The notes beneath the pieces are model-generated. The model saw only the letters and a program-made list of their open reading frames with translations. It was not told the DNA's origin and did not search any database. Positions 1 through 8,363 of a DNA stretch of 42,670 nucleotides are shown here, piece after piece. Position numbers and translations under genes: made by a program. The stretch covers positions 1 to 42,670 of the forward strand of contig CAJXEJ010000017.1 in the NCBI GenBank assembly GCA_913052475.1. The letters run 5' to 3'. Position 1 is the stretch's first letter. The number at the start of each line of letters is the position of its first letter. This stretch comes from an uncultured Dehalococcoidia bacterium. GTDB taxonomy: Bacteria > Chloroflexota > Dehalococcoidia > Lucifugimonadales > Lucifugimonadaceae.

Positions 1-520
1 TGTGCAGATCACTCGATATCCGTTCCAGGAACTTCACCAAGACACGATTGGTGAGGGACTGCGAGGTGCTGGAGGACAGCGACCCGCGAACGAAATATGG
101 GGACTCGAACCAGCGGAGTATGCCAGGGTCGCCGACCCGTGGCCGTTGAACCCGGATGGTGAATTGATTCTGGGTCTCAAGATCGAGGATAAATACTGCC
201 TCGAGAACGTCGACGAAATCGTCGAAGTTCCCGGTATTGCGTTCGCCGAATGGGGACCAGGCGACATGGGTATGTCACTCGGTCACCCGGACGCACATGA
301 CCCGCCGTATCCGGACGATATGAATGCTGCCCGAGACAAGATCAACGCGGCGCTCACTCGCAAGGGCATTGGTTTCTATGCAAGTTGGGCTGATGAGAAC
401 ATGACCATGGAAGAACGGGTCGATTATTCGATCGATGTCGTTGGGGTCAAGATGATGGGTGCTACCGAGGAATGGGCAGCATACGGTCGAAAGAAGACCG
501 GTCGCACGATGTCTGTTTAG
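1..520 (+). CDS. HpcH/HpaI-type aldolase, 3' part only
   Basis: This is the C-terminal part (about 172 residues) of a protein that starts before the window. It resembles class II 2-keto-3-deoxy-sugar-acid aldolases of the HpcH/HpaI family, which cleave or form C-C bonds next to pyruvate using a divalent metal. The visible hallmarks are the LKIEDKY strand, whose Glu would be a metal ligand, followed by VPGIAFAEWGPGDMGMSLG, matching the family's GPxDLxxSLG metal-binding loop. The C-terminus is family-like but Met-rich. The next gene downstream is an SDR epimerase, so both could belong to a sugar-acid catabolic locus. The family call is fairly secure; the substrate cannot be told. Confidence 0.75.
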   Translation, partial: VQITRYPFQELHQDTIGEGLRGAGGQRPANEIWGLEPAEYARVADPWPLNPDGELILGLKIEDKYCLENVDEIVEVPGIAFAEWGPGDMGMSLGHPDAHDPPYPDDMNAARDKINAALTRKGIGFYASWADENMTMEERVDYSIDVVGVKMMGATEEWAAYGRKKTGRTMSV

Positions 521-526
521 TCGGAT

Positions 527-561
527 ATAACGATCGTTATTACACCTCTGCTTCTTAGAGG
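527..561. repeat. 14-bp palindrome followed by a small hairpin
   Basis: Seven bases after the aldolase stop there is a perfect 14-bp palindrome, ATAACGATCGTTAT (527-540). It is followed by a 5-bp stem, CCTCT/AGAGG, with a 7-base loop (545-561). No T-run follows, so it is not a classical terminator. The palindrome could be an operator for the SDR gene starting at 654, or part of a 3' end. Confidence 0.35.
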
Positions 562-653
562 GCGAAGCAAACTGTTTATTGGGTCGAGCTCGTGAAAGCG
601 GGCTCGATTCGCGTTCAGACCAGATCAAGTTCTGGAAATTAGGAAATTCAAAG

Positions 654-1601
654 ATGAAAGTACTGGTAACGGGCGGATCGGGAATAGTGGGGCATTATGT
701 GATCGACGAGCTTTATAAACTTGGTTACGAGGTGGTCAATGCCGATAAGTTCCGCATCACCAGCAATCTCGGACACAGCGGAACATCGGGTCGATTGGCC
801 AGTGCCGAAGCTGCAGTGGAAATACGAGAGAACTGGCCGAGCATTCCAAAGTTCTTTGAAGTTGAGATATCAGATTACGGGCAAGTAATTTCTGCGATGG
901 ACGGCTGCGACGCGGTGATTTCGCTGGCTTCCCGACCCAGTGCTGGCAATTATGTTGAAGAGGATGTCGTCAAAACCAACACGATGTCGATGTGGAACGT
1001 ATGTCGAGCTGCCGAACAACTCAAGGTGAAACGGGTTGCGTTGGGATCTTCGTACAACGCGGTCGGTGCGATGGGAACTGCGGCACGCTGGGCACCGAAA
1101 GAAGTCAAGCCGCCAGAATACTTCCCGATGGATCAGAACGTTTACACGCGAGCTGAGGATCCCTATTCGATCGCAAAATGGCTTGGCGAGGAGATTGGTG
1201 AAGCTTTCTCCCGACGGTCACCGTGGATGGCGATTGCCAGTATGCGATTCAATGGCATGTGGGACGATGCCTACTTCACTCACCTGCAGGCGAATCCGAT
1301 CACCGATCCGTGGACGCGCTGCCAGGGTTTCTGGACTTATCTCCACATCAGAGACGCCGCACGTGCCTGTGTCCAATCAGTCGTGAACGAGAACTGGAAC
1401 GGTCACCATCGATTCTTCCTGAACGCCAAGGACACGATGCTGAATATTCCGACGATGGAAGCGATCAAAACGGTTTATCCTGATGTCCCGCTCAAGAAGG
1501 AATTCGAGGGATTTGAGGCTCCGCTTTCGACCCAGAACGTCAAGGATGTCATTGGCTGGGAGCCGTACTTCTCGTGGAGAGACGATCTGTTCAGTTCGTA
1601 A
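654..1601 (+). CDS. NAD(P)-dependent epimerase/dehydratase (extended SDR)
   Basis: A 315-residue extended short-chain dehydrogenase/reductase. The N-terminus MKVLVTGGSGIVGHYV is the Rossmann GxxGxxG dinucleotide-binding loop at residues 7-13. The catalytic Ser region is LGSSYNAVG and the YxxxK pair is in YSIAKWLGE. Family members oxidise, epimerise or dehydrate sugars and sugar acids in the cytosol, and the upstream aldolase fits a sugar-acid pathway. The ATG at 654 is preferred because it puts the Rossmann strand at the N-terminus and follows AGGAAA (641-646). The frame is open further upstream, but that extension has no SDR similarity. Exact reaction unknown. Confidence 0.85.
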   Translation: MKVLVTGGSGIVGHYVIDELYKLGYEVVNADKFRITSNLGHSGTSGRLASAEAAVEIRENWPSIPKFFEVEISDYGQVISAMDGCDAVISLASRPSAGNYVEEDVVKTNTMSMWNVCRAAEQLKVKRVALGSSYNAVGAMGTAARWAPKEVKPPEYFPMDQNVYTRAEDPYSIAKWLGEEIGEAFSRRSPWMAIASMRFNGMWDDAYFTHLQANPITDPWTRCQGFWTYLHIRDAARACVQSVVNENWNGHHRFFLNAKDTMLNIPTMEAIKTVYPDVPLKKEFEGFEAPLSTQNVKDVIGWEPYFSWRDDLFSS

Positions 1602-1612
1602 TCGAGTCCGAA

Positions 1613-1629
1613 TACGCGTCAAACGCGTA
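1613..1629. promoter_or_regulatory. Perfect inverted repeat before the SRAP gene
   Basis: TACGCGT and ACGCGTA form a perfect 7-bp inverted repeat separated by three bases, ending 10 bases before the SRAP start codon. It may be an operator or an RNA hairpin that ends or attenuates readthrough from the upstream gene. It does not match the LexA boxes I know. Confidence 0.35.
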
Positions 1630-1639
1630 AAATGATCAC

Positions 1640-2395
1640 ATGTGCGGTGCTTTTGTTTATGTCTATGTCGGCGGGGTTCGCTATCAGTTGATGGGTAGTG
1701 GGATCGAGCGCGTTGGAATCGCTGATCTGATAGCTCGTCGACCAGATCTTGGCTCGCGTTTCAACATTCGCCCGACGCAAGACGTAATAACGATTGTCAA
1801 CGAAGGTGGTCGTCCGGTCGCGAAACCGATGCGATGGGGACTGATTCCCTGTTGGGCGAATGCTGGGGAGTTGCCTCGGAACGCGTTCAACGCTCGGGCT
1901 GATCGACTCGCCAGTTCCGGTATGTGGCGCGGTCCGTTCAAACGCAGCCGAGGAATCGTTCCCGCAAATGGCTTCTTCGAGTGGAAGAAGACCGACGGTT
2001 CGAAGCAACCGATGTACATCACTCCAAAAGAGGGTGAGAATATGCACTTTGCGGTCGTCTACGACTCGTGGATCAACGAACACGCTGAGACGGTCAATTC
2101 TTGCGCCATAGTTACGACCGCTGCCAATGATTTCATGTCGTCAATTCACCATCGAATGCCGGCGATACTTGATGAGGAAACGGTCGCGCTATGGCTCGAT
2201 CCAGCAACGACCGAGGCGAAAAGCCTGCAACAGGTGTTGATACCGGCGTCGAACGATCTTTTGAAGGCACATCCAGTTTCGACTAGGGTGAATTCGTACA
2301 AAAACGACGACTCAACTCTGGTGACCGAAGTGTCGATTGATGACACACAACTCGGTGGTGCACAGCTAGGCTTGTTTGGCGACGCTTCCGAATAA
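1640..2395 (+). CDS. SRAP family protein (YedK/HMCES-like)
   Basis: A 251-residue SOS-response-associated peptidase family protein. Members crosslink through the N-terminal Cys2 to abasic sites in single-stranded DNA and so shield them. All signature elements are visible: MCGAF with Cys2 exposed after Met removal, FNIRPTQ (the conserved Asn), MRWGLIPCWA, NARAD, GFFEWKK (active-site Glu) and HHRMPAIL (active-site His). The length is typical. The start is fixed by the requirement for Cys at position 2. The next gene encodes a nuclease-fold protein and starts 16 bases later, so the two are probably co-transcribed. Confidence 0.93.
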   Translation: MCGAFVYVYVGGVRYQLMGSGIERVGIADLIARRPDLGSRFNIRPTQDVITIVNEGGRPVAKPMRWGLIPCWANAGELPRNAFNARADRLASSGMWRGPFKRSRGIVPANGFFEWKKTDGSKQPMYITPKEGENMHFAVVYDSWINEHAETVNSCAIVTTAANDFMSSIHHRMPAILDEETVALWLDPATTEAKSLQQVLIPASNDLLKAHPVSTRVNSYKNDDSTLVTEVSIDDTQLGGAQLGLFGDASE

Positions 2396-2411
2396 GTCGG
2401 TTCCACTACCC

Positions 2412-3140
2412 ATGCAACCCCCACCCGAATATCCCGAAAACGATCCATCACTCGAGCACGAGGACGATCTCGTAAATAAGGTCTATGGTCCATCGCAAAG
2501 CGATATCGATCGTTCGAGGGACGGCTATGAGTCGGAGCAAGCCAGCCGCGGACTCGGTAGTCTGATCAGGAAACTGATGATTACGGTTGTTTCACTTGTC
2601 ATCCTAGGATCGCTGTCCATCGGTCTGCTCGGACCGCTTTTTGGTGGATCCCGTTCATCACAACCGGCACCACCGGAGAGAGTTTCGGCTGATGTTCTGC
2701 GTGTGATTGACGGACGCACAATCGTGGTCGACTGGGGTGACGGCGAACAAACGGTCCGGTTGATCGGAGTCGAACTACCGCCATTTGGTGATCCGTTCCA
2801 CGACTTTACCCAGGAGGTGACCCAGAGCTGGATCGAAGGTAAAGAAGTCCTTCTTGAAGCAGACCAGCAAGATGGAGACGAGCAGGGACGACTGATGCGC
2901 TACGTTTTCTTCGACACCGTCATGATCAATGCTGCCTTACTTCTCAACGGGCTGGGAACGCTAACGACCGATCATCCGAATATTTTGTATTCCGACTACC
3001 TTCTCGAGATGGAACGTCAGGCACGTGAATCAGGTGTCGGAATCTGGGACTCATCTTCCGGCGAGAAAGACGAACTTCAGAATGATGATTCTCAGGCGAT
3101 GAACAGCTTCCGGACCACAGCAGGTGCGACTGCTAGTTGA
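2412..3140 (+). CDS. Membrane-anchored SNase-like (TNase) domain protein
   Basis: A 242-residue protein with an acidic, proline-rich cytosolic head (residues 1-50), one transmembrane helix (about 54-77) and a staphylococcal-nuclease OB-fold domain (about 91-220). The domain is recognised by VLRVIDGRTIVV, VRLIGVELPP, GRLMRYVFFD, and the tail pattern ERQARESGVGIW. Of the catalytic trio of S. aureus nuclease, both arginines appear kept (R116 and the GR of GRLMRY). The Glu43 position is Pro, and the calcium ligand Asp40 is Glu. Nuclease activity is therefore doubtful and a binding role is possible. The ATG at 2412 is chosen; an in-frame TTG at 2376 overlaps the SRAP gene. It ends in a 4-base overlap (TTGA) with the MFS gene. 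Confidence 0.75.
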   Translation: MQPPPEYPENDPSLEHEDDLVNKVYGPSQSDIDRSRDGYESEQASRGLGSLIRKLMITVVSLVILGSLSIGLLGPLFGGSRSSQPAPPERVSADVLRVIDGRTIVVDWGDGEQTVRLIGVELPPFGDPFHDFTQEVTQSWIEGKEVLLEADQQDGDEQGRLMRYVFFDTVMINAALLLNGLGTLTTDHPNILYSDYLLEMERQARESGVGIWDSSSGEKDELQNDDSQAMNSFRTTAGATAS

Positions 3141-4426
3141 CCTCGTCCAGCAGTTTTAAAACAGGTCGCACTGGCCAGCGATTTCTGTCAGTGGTAACCA
3201 ACCCTTCGTATCGGCGTTTATGGGGTATTGGAATCACGTCGACGACGATGCGCTGGATGGAAACCGTTGCGCTCGGAATTTTCGTGTTCGAACTTACGGA
3301 GTCGCCTTTCTGGGTAGCCATGGTCGGGTTCCTACGCATGATTCCGATGCTGGTACTTGGTCCAACGATTGGTTTGATATCCGACCGCGTGAACAGAAAG
3401 CTGCTAATGGGCTCGACTCTCGCGACCCTCTCAGGTGTCTACGTCGTCATGGCTGTATTGGTGATCAGCGAGCGTATCGAACTGTGGCACATCTGCGTTG
3501 GAGCTACTCTGGCAGGAGTGATGTGGGCCACCGATTTTCCTGTCAGACGGGCAATGATCGGCGATGCCGTCGGTCCCGAAGGAATATCTACGGCGATCGG
3601 TATCGACATGGCAAGCAGCAATTTTTCCCGTGTGATTGGACCGCTCAGTGCTGGTGCATTTCTCGCGACCTCAGGTGTGGAAACCGCTTACGTGACGGGC
3701 GCCATCCTGTTCGGTGTTGGCTCCCTCCTAGCGTTTTCAATGCCATATGTAGCTCCTACGCCAAGATCGAGCGATGGTCTCGGTTATTTTGGGAATCTGG
3801 CCGAGGGATTGAAACACGTCAGAGCTGATCGAATTATCGTTGTTACGCTGCTGATAACGATCGTAATGAACATCTTCGGGTTTCCGTATCAACACATGGT
3901 TCCGGTCATTGGCGCTGAATCACTGAAAATCGGTCCGCTCTTGATTGGGATCTTGCTTGCGTCTGAAGGATTGGGAGCAACCACAAGTTCACTCGTCATA
4001 GCGTTGAGAGCACGCCCTGGTGGTTATACGAGAATTTACGCAGTTGGATCGGTGTTGTTCCTGACGGCCATCCTTCTATTCTCACTCGTACCGTCATTCT
4101 GGATGGCACTACCGATCCTGATGATCGGTGGCTTCTCGATGTCGGGCTTCGCAACGATGCAGAGCATCATCGTAATTACATCGACTCCAGTGGAAATTCG
4201 TGGAAGGGTACTAGGTGTGCTCGCTGCGACGATCGGCACCGGCCCGCTAGGTGCTTTGATTGTCGGCGGGCTCGCAGTCTGGTGGGGTGCGAGCAATGCA
4301 GTCACCGCGATATCGGCAGTCGGGCTAACGTTGACGATAATCACCCTTGCCGCCTGGCCAGCGTTTCTTCGCAGCTCGGTCGCTGCTCGACTATCAAGTT
4401 CCGGAATCGCTCGTGAAAACGAGTGA
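3137..4426 (+). CDS. MFS transporter (EntS-like exporter)
   Basis: A 429-residue major facilitator with about 12 hydrophobic segments. The N-terminal SYRRLWGIGITSTTMRWME and the motif GLISDRVNRKLLM (variant of the MFS loop 2-3 motif GxxxDRxxRR) place it with the EntS/MFS_3-like exporters of the inner membrane. Substrate unknown. The TTG start at 3137 overlaps the previous stop codon in a TTGA arrangement with AGGTG 10 bases upstream, suggesting translational coupling. A GTG at 3191 is an alternative start. Confidence 0.8.
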   Translation: MTSSSSFKTGRTGQRFLSVVTNPSYRRLWGIGITSTTMRWMETVALGIFVFELTESPFWVAMVGFLRMIPMLVLGPTIGLISDRVNRKLLMGSTLATLSGVYVVMAVLVISERIELWHICVGATLAGVMWATDFPVRRAMIGDAVGPEGISTAIGIDMASSNFSRVIGPLSAGAFLATSGVETAYVTGAILFGVGSLLAFSMPYVAPTPRSSDGLGYFGNLAEGLKHVRADRIIVVTLLITIVMNIFGFPYQHMVPVIGAESLKIGPLLIGILLASEGLGATTSSLVIALRARPGGYTRIYAVGSVLFLTAILLFSLVPSFWMALPILMIGGFSMSGFATMQSIIVITSTPVEIRGRVLGVLAATIGTGPLGALIVGGLAVWWGASNAVTAISAVGLTLTIITLAAWPAFLRSSVAARLSSSGIARENE

Positions 4427-4524
4427 TATTACGTATAAAAACATGATTAGGAATATCAGCAGTATTACGAACCGTGGGTTAAGTTTGTTTTTCATGCTTT
4501 TTGTGCTCGGGATTAATGGGAGGA

Positions 4525-5373
4525 ATGCTGGATTTCGTGAGTGATATCGATTCAATTTACTCTCTTGTGGCACTTGATATCGACGGAACGATGATCGGTG
4601 AAGATCGAATTGTTACGCCCGAGCTTGTCGACGCTATTGCTCGGGTACAGTCGCTAGGTGCCGTGGTATCGGTTTCAACGGGTCGAATGCTCACACCTGC
4701 TCGACGAATCGCTGAGCAGGCGGGCGCTACTGGTCCGATCATTTGCTTTCAGGGGGCCATGACCTTTGACCAGGAAGCGAATTCGGCTGTTCGTCATGTT
4801 CGACTCAACGAAGCGGTCACGGCGCGGGCAATCAGTGGACTTACTTCTACTGTCCCTGAAGTCATGATGTTTCTTGGAGACGATGTCTGGGTCGAAAAAC
4901 GTTCCGAATGGACCGATGGATACAGTCAGCGAATGGGCGTTAGCATCCGCGACACTGATTCGTTGATGGACATGGCCGATCGACAGCCAACTGCGATTGT
5001 TGGGGTGGGTGATCCGGCAGTTGTCGAGCCGTTGGTCGTAAAGCTGCAAGGTCAAATGAACGGGACCGCATTGGTGACCCATTCTTTATCGATGTTCTGC
5101 GAAGTTGAGGCTATCGGGGCAGGGAAGGATCATGCTGTCGAACATCTGGCTGGGTCGTTGGGAATCGACCGCAAGAGCGTGATTGCGGTTGGAGACGGCA
5201 AGGGCGACCAATCGATGATCGAATGGGCCGGATTGGGCGTCGCAGTCGAAGAAGGCCACGTCGATGCTATCGCCTCGGCAGATCGGGTAATTACGATGCC
5301 TGAAAACTCGGGACTTGTGAAATTTCTGAACGAACTGGCAGATGCTGGTAAATTCGGAACACCAAACGACTGA
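4525..5373 (+). CDS. HAD superfamily phosphatase, Cof/YidA type
   Basis: A 282-residue HAD hydrolase with a type IIB cap. The four HAD motifs are readable: VALDIDGTMIG (motif I, nucleophile Asp and acid Asp), SVSTGRML (motif II Ser/Thr), GAGKDHAV (motif III Lys) and AVGDGKGDQSMIEWAG (motif IV; the usual GDxxND reads GDGKGD, with Gly for Asn). Such enzymes dephosphorylate small sugar phosphates or flavin/PLP-type cofactors in the cytosol. The start is uncertain: ATG 4525, ATG 4516 and GTG 4537 all lie near GGGAGG at 4518-4523, and none has ideal spacing. A PfkB kinase follows. Confidence 0.82.
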   Translation: MLDFVSDIDSIYSLVALDIDGTMIGEDRIVTPELVDAIARVQSLGAVVSVSTGRMLTPARRIAEQAGATGPIICFQGAMTFDQEANSAVRHVRLNEAVTARAISGLTSTVPEVMMFLGDDVWVEKRSEWTDGYSQRMGVSIRDTDSLMDMADRQPTAIVGVGDPAVVEPLVVKLQGQMNGTALVTHSLSMFCEVEAIGAGKDHAVEHLAGSLGIDRKSVIAVGDGKGDQSMIEWAGLGVAVEEGHVDAIASADRVITMPENSGLVKFLNELADAGKFGTPND

Positions 5374-5438
5374 TCTCGGATCCTTCGACTCAATTTCACT
5401 TATCGTCAGGCACCCGAACGAATAAAGGGGTAAACAAT

Positions 5439-6368
5439 TTGAAAGATGTGATCGTTCTCGGCGGACTCAACATGGATTTGATCGTCGATACTCCTCGACT
5501 TGCTGGACCGGGGGAAACGGCAGAAGGAACTCGCTTCTACACGACGCCGGGCGGCAAAGGTGGTAATCAGGCCGTTGCAGCGGCGCGATTGGCGCAAAGC
5601 CCCGGTTCAGTGAAGATGGTTGGCCGGATCGGCGATGACGGTTTTGGAGAGGAGATGGCCCAGTTCATGCGGAACGAAGGTATCGACACATCGTTGCTGT
5701 GTTGTACCGAAAATATTGCATCTGGGATCGCTGTGATCTTCATACTGCCCGATGGCGAAAACCATGTGAATCCGGTTTACGGGGCGAACGGGTTGTGCGA
5801 TTCACAACAATCAGACGATGTTCGAAACGCCCTGTCGGGAGCAGGAGTTTTGCTCTGCCAGCAAGAGATTCCTCTTTCTGCAACAAAAGCTGCGATCGAC
5901 GCTGCAGCCAAGGACGGAGTAATGGTCGTCCTCGATCCTGCTCCTGTTCGAGACGTTCCCGATGGTTTCTACGATTCCGTGACTGTCCTCACGCCGAATC
6001 AGGGTGAGGCATCGTCAATGGCAAATATTGATGTCATCGATGCTACTTCGGCTAAGACTGCCGCCGTCAAAATCCGGAATTTCGGCATTGAGACCGTGGT
6101 CGTAACTCTTGGCGATCAGGGTGCGTGGGTTGAATCAGATGGAATATCCGAACTTCTCGATCCGTTTAGCGTGAAAGTGGTGGCGACTGTGGCGGCTGGC
6201 GATGCGTTTAATGGTGGATTTGGCGTCGGTATCGCCTCGGGACTGGGTTTGCTGGACGCAGCACGCCTCGGGATGGCGTCAGGCGCACTCTGTGTGGGGA
6301 AGAATGGTGCACAAGAGGCGATGGCGACACGAGCTGAAGCAGAGGCTCTGCTGGCGTCTCAGGGTTGA
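5439..6368 (+). CDS. Ribokinase-like PfkB carbohydrate kinase
   Basis: A 309-residue PfkB-family kinase, closest in layout to ribokinase (ATP + ribose to ribose 5-phosphate). Visible are LGGLNMDLIV at the N-terminus, the sugar-binding GGKGGNQAVAAARL (PfkB signature 1), VTLGDQGAWV, and VAAGDAFNGGF, which carries the catalytic base Asp255. Position 249, an Asp that coordinates the activating potassium in E. coli ribokinase, is Ala here, so monovalent-cation activation may be lost. The TTG start is supported by AAGGGGT (5424-5430) eight bases upstream. It could act on another pentose or nucleoside. Confidence 0.85.
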   Translation: MKDVIVLGGLNMDLIVDTPRLAGPGETAEGTRFYTTPGGKGGNQAVAAARLAQSPGSVKMVGRIGDDGFGEEMAQFMRNEGIDTSLLCCTENIASGIAVIFILPDGENHVNPVYGANGLCDSQQSDDVRNALSGAGVLLCQQEIPLSATKAAIDAAAKDGVMVVLDPAPVRDVPDGFYDSVTVLTPNQGEASSMANIDVIDATSAKTAAVKIRNFGIETVVVTLGDQGAWVESDGISELLDPFSVKVVATVAAGDAFNGGFGVGIASGLGLLDAARLGMASGALCVGKNGAQEAMATRAEAEALLASQG

Positions 6369-6387
6369 TAGCGATACACAGAACTGC

Positions 6388-7422
6388 CTAGAGAGTCGGT
6401 GGATCTCCGGTGATATCAGAGACGTTATCTATTCCGGCTGCGCACATCAACTTTGCAAGGCGTTTGTTGATTCGCGCTGGTAGCCCAGGGCCTTCGTATA
6501 TGAACGAGGTGTACAGCTGAACCGCTGATGCTCCCTTTGCCAGTAGCTGCCAGGCATGCTCGGCGGTCGTTACTCCTCCGCAGGCGATGATCGATGTATG
6601 ACCCCGAACGAGGGCCTGAACGTCTGCGATCATTAACTCGGTATGTTCGAACAGAGGAGCGCCGCTCAATCCACCCCGTCCAACTTTCAGTCGACTACTT
6701 TCGACCGGGTGAGTGTTTGCGACTACAAGTCCGTCCACGCCGGCATCGACCGCAGTTTCCGCCAGCTTGTGTATCTCTCTACGATTTTCTTCGTCACGAG
6801 GCCAAGGTGGAATCTTCACGAAGAGAGGAACCCGCTTCTCGGCGACAAGTCCTTCGATCAACCCTCTTAGGCGTGCAGGCTCGTGGAAGATGCGCAGCCC
6901 GGTGGTATTCGGGCTGCTGATGTTGAGCTCTATTCCGGCGACGTGAGTTTGTGTGCGTCGAAGACACTCGAATATTTCGTCTTCGATCGTACCGGCGATA
7001 CTGATCAATACGCGGTCTTTGTATTTCTGAGCTTTCCCCAGCCGCCTGAGGGCTGGTTCCAAACCCTGACCAGGAAACCCCATCGAATTCATCACCGCCT
7101 TCATGTCGGGCAATCTGATCATTCGAGGTTTTGGGTTTCCGGGACGTGACGCGATTGTAACTGTGCCACCGGTAACGAAACCGAATCCCAGTTTCAGTAT
7201 CGAACCGAGTATTTTGCAGTCTTTATCGAATCCGGCTGCCATACCGATAGGCGTAGGCAACGTGATTCCAGCAAGATCTGTTTCAAGCTCGCTGCGGTTG
7301 ACACCATTCGTCATCCGGAACGCGCTCGAAAATCCGGGAACAGCCAACGCTATTTCAGCTGCTTTGTGGGCACCCTCGGGTGGGAGACGGAAAATTAGTG
7401 GCCTCGCAGCCAGCCTGTAGAT
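6388..7422 (-). CDS. pyrD: Dihydroorotate dehydrogenase (quinone), class 2
   Basis: Oxidises dihydroorotate to orotate in pyrimidine synthesis and passes electrons to membrane quinone, here presumably menaquinone. Visible are PIGMAAGFDKDC, VTGGTVT (FMN contact), NSMGFPGQG, ELNISSPNTTGL with the class 2 catalytic Ser, FVKIPPW, and ACGGVTTAEHAW near the FMN phosphate site. The first conventional start is TTG at 7345-7347, but the open frame continues upstream and reads YRLAARPLIFRLPPEGAHKA. That is the N-terminal membrane helix expected of class 2 enzymes. I therefore extend to the ATC at 7420-7422; an ACG at 7426-7428 lies eight bases after GAGGG (7437-7441). The start codon is the uncertain part, not the function. 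Confidence 0.88.
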   Translation of the reverse strand: MYRLAARPLIFRLPPEGAHKAAEIALAVPGFSSAFRMTNGVNRSELETDLAGITLPTPIGMAAGFDKDCKILGSILKLGFGFVTGGTVTIASRPGNPKPRMIRLPDMKAVMNSMGFPGQGLEPALRRLGKAQKYKDRVLISIAGTIEDEIFECLRRTQTHVAGIELNISSPNTTGLRIFHEPARLRGLIEGLVAEKRVPLFVKIPPWPRDEENRREIHKLAETAVDAGVDGLVVANTHPVESSRLKVGRGGLSGAPLFEHTELMIADVQALVRGHTSIIACGGVTTAEHAWQLLAKGASAVQLYTSFIYEGPGLPARINKRLAKLMCAAGIDNVSDITGDPPTL

Positions 7423-7571
7423 ACTCGTTTTAGTTGCCCTCGATCATCACCACATTTGGTGTGGATTCATTCAGCAATCGGTTTCACACAGAATAACCGG
7501 AAGTAAGATGTTAACCGCCCCCGACACGAAACTCGACAGGAATATGAGCGGGCGAGAGTAGAACTGAATAT

Positions 7572-8348
7572 ATGACACTGGAATTTCATCTGGGCGATGC
7601 CGCCACCCCCAAAGGTCATGCCCTGATCTATTTTCGAGACGGAACGAATCCCGATCAGATCGGAGCGTCATACGTCGTGATCCTTCCGGTATCGGTCGAT
7701 ATCAGCAAGTATGTTCCGCCGTTTCTTGCCGGGCAGGTTGAACAACTTGGTTCTGGAGATATGTCATCGTTCGCCTTTCCACCCGCTCCGGAGCCCGTTC
7801 CGTCAGAGGAGTGGCTTCGTGAGACAGCTGAAAAACGTGGCGATGACCTGTTGTTTGGTGGTGCTGCGAATTTCAGCGATATTACATCCCTGATGGAGAT
7901 CGTCGCGGGCATTTCTGCGGAGTACGGCTCTTTGTTCGACTCTTCGGTAGGTGGCAGCGATGTTGTAGCGGAGATCGATTCGAACGATTCCAAGTCGATT
8001 CCGGGTGAAGGTGTATCTGTTGCCGATGTAAACGATGTCATGTACGGAATGATGTCGGAGCCGGATCTGTTGACCGAGCTAACTACCTTGATGGGACGCT
8101 TTCAGTACGAGTCTAGTGGCGGCGATACAGCCGGGGCACACGAGAGCGAAGCGAAGATTCGAGCGATCGGTAAACACGTGCCAGAAAACCGTCGAATTGA
8201 TCTGTTGATTGAAGCGGCTACAGATGGTCGCGCCGATTCGGCAAAACGGGCGCAACTTTATCTCGATCGGGCGTTTGCAATGTACCGCGAGGATTACACC
8301 CGAGTGCATGTGATCGAGCGAGAAATCGCAGCACTTCGTTCTGACTAG
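7572..8348 (+). CDS. Conserved-looking protein of unknown function
   Basis: A 258-residue soluble protein I do not recognise. The N-terminal 80 residues look like a compact beta-rich domain (MTLEFHLGDAATPKGHALIY, SYVVILPVSVDISKYVPPF). A Pro/Glu linker and an acidic middle region follow. The last 80 residues are predicted helical and charged (RRIDLLIEAA, RAQLYLDRAF). No signal peptide or membrane segment is seen. Third-position base usage matches the neighbours, which supports a real gene. It lies divergently from pyrD across about 150 bases. The ATG start is clear, without a strong ribosome binding site. Confidence 0.6.
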   Translation: MTLEFHLGDAATPKGHALIYFRDGTNPDQIGASYVVILPVSVDISKYVPPFLAGQVEQLGSGDMSSFAFPPAPEPVPSEEWLRETAEKRGDDLLFGGAANFSDITSLMEIVAGISAEYGSLFDSSVGGSDVVAEIDSNDSKSIPGEGVSVADVNDVMYGMMSEPDLLTELTTLMGRFQYESSGGDTAGAHESEAKIRAIGKHVPENRRIDLLIEAATDGRADSAKRAQLYLDRAFAMYREDYTRVHVIEREIAALRSD

Positions 8349-8363
8349 GTGCAACTAACGGTT

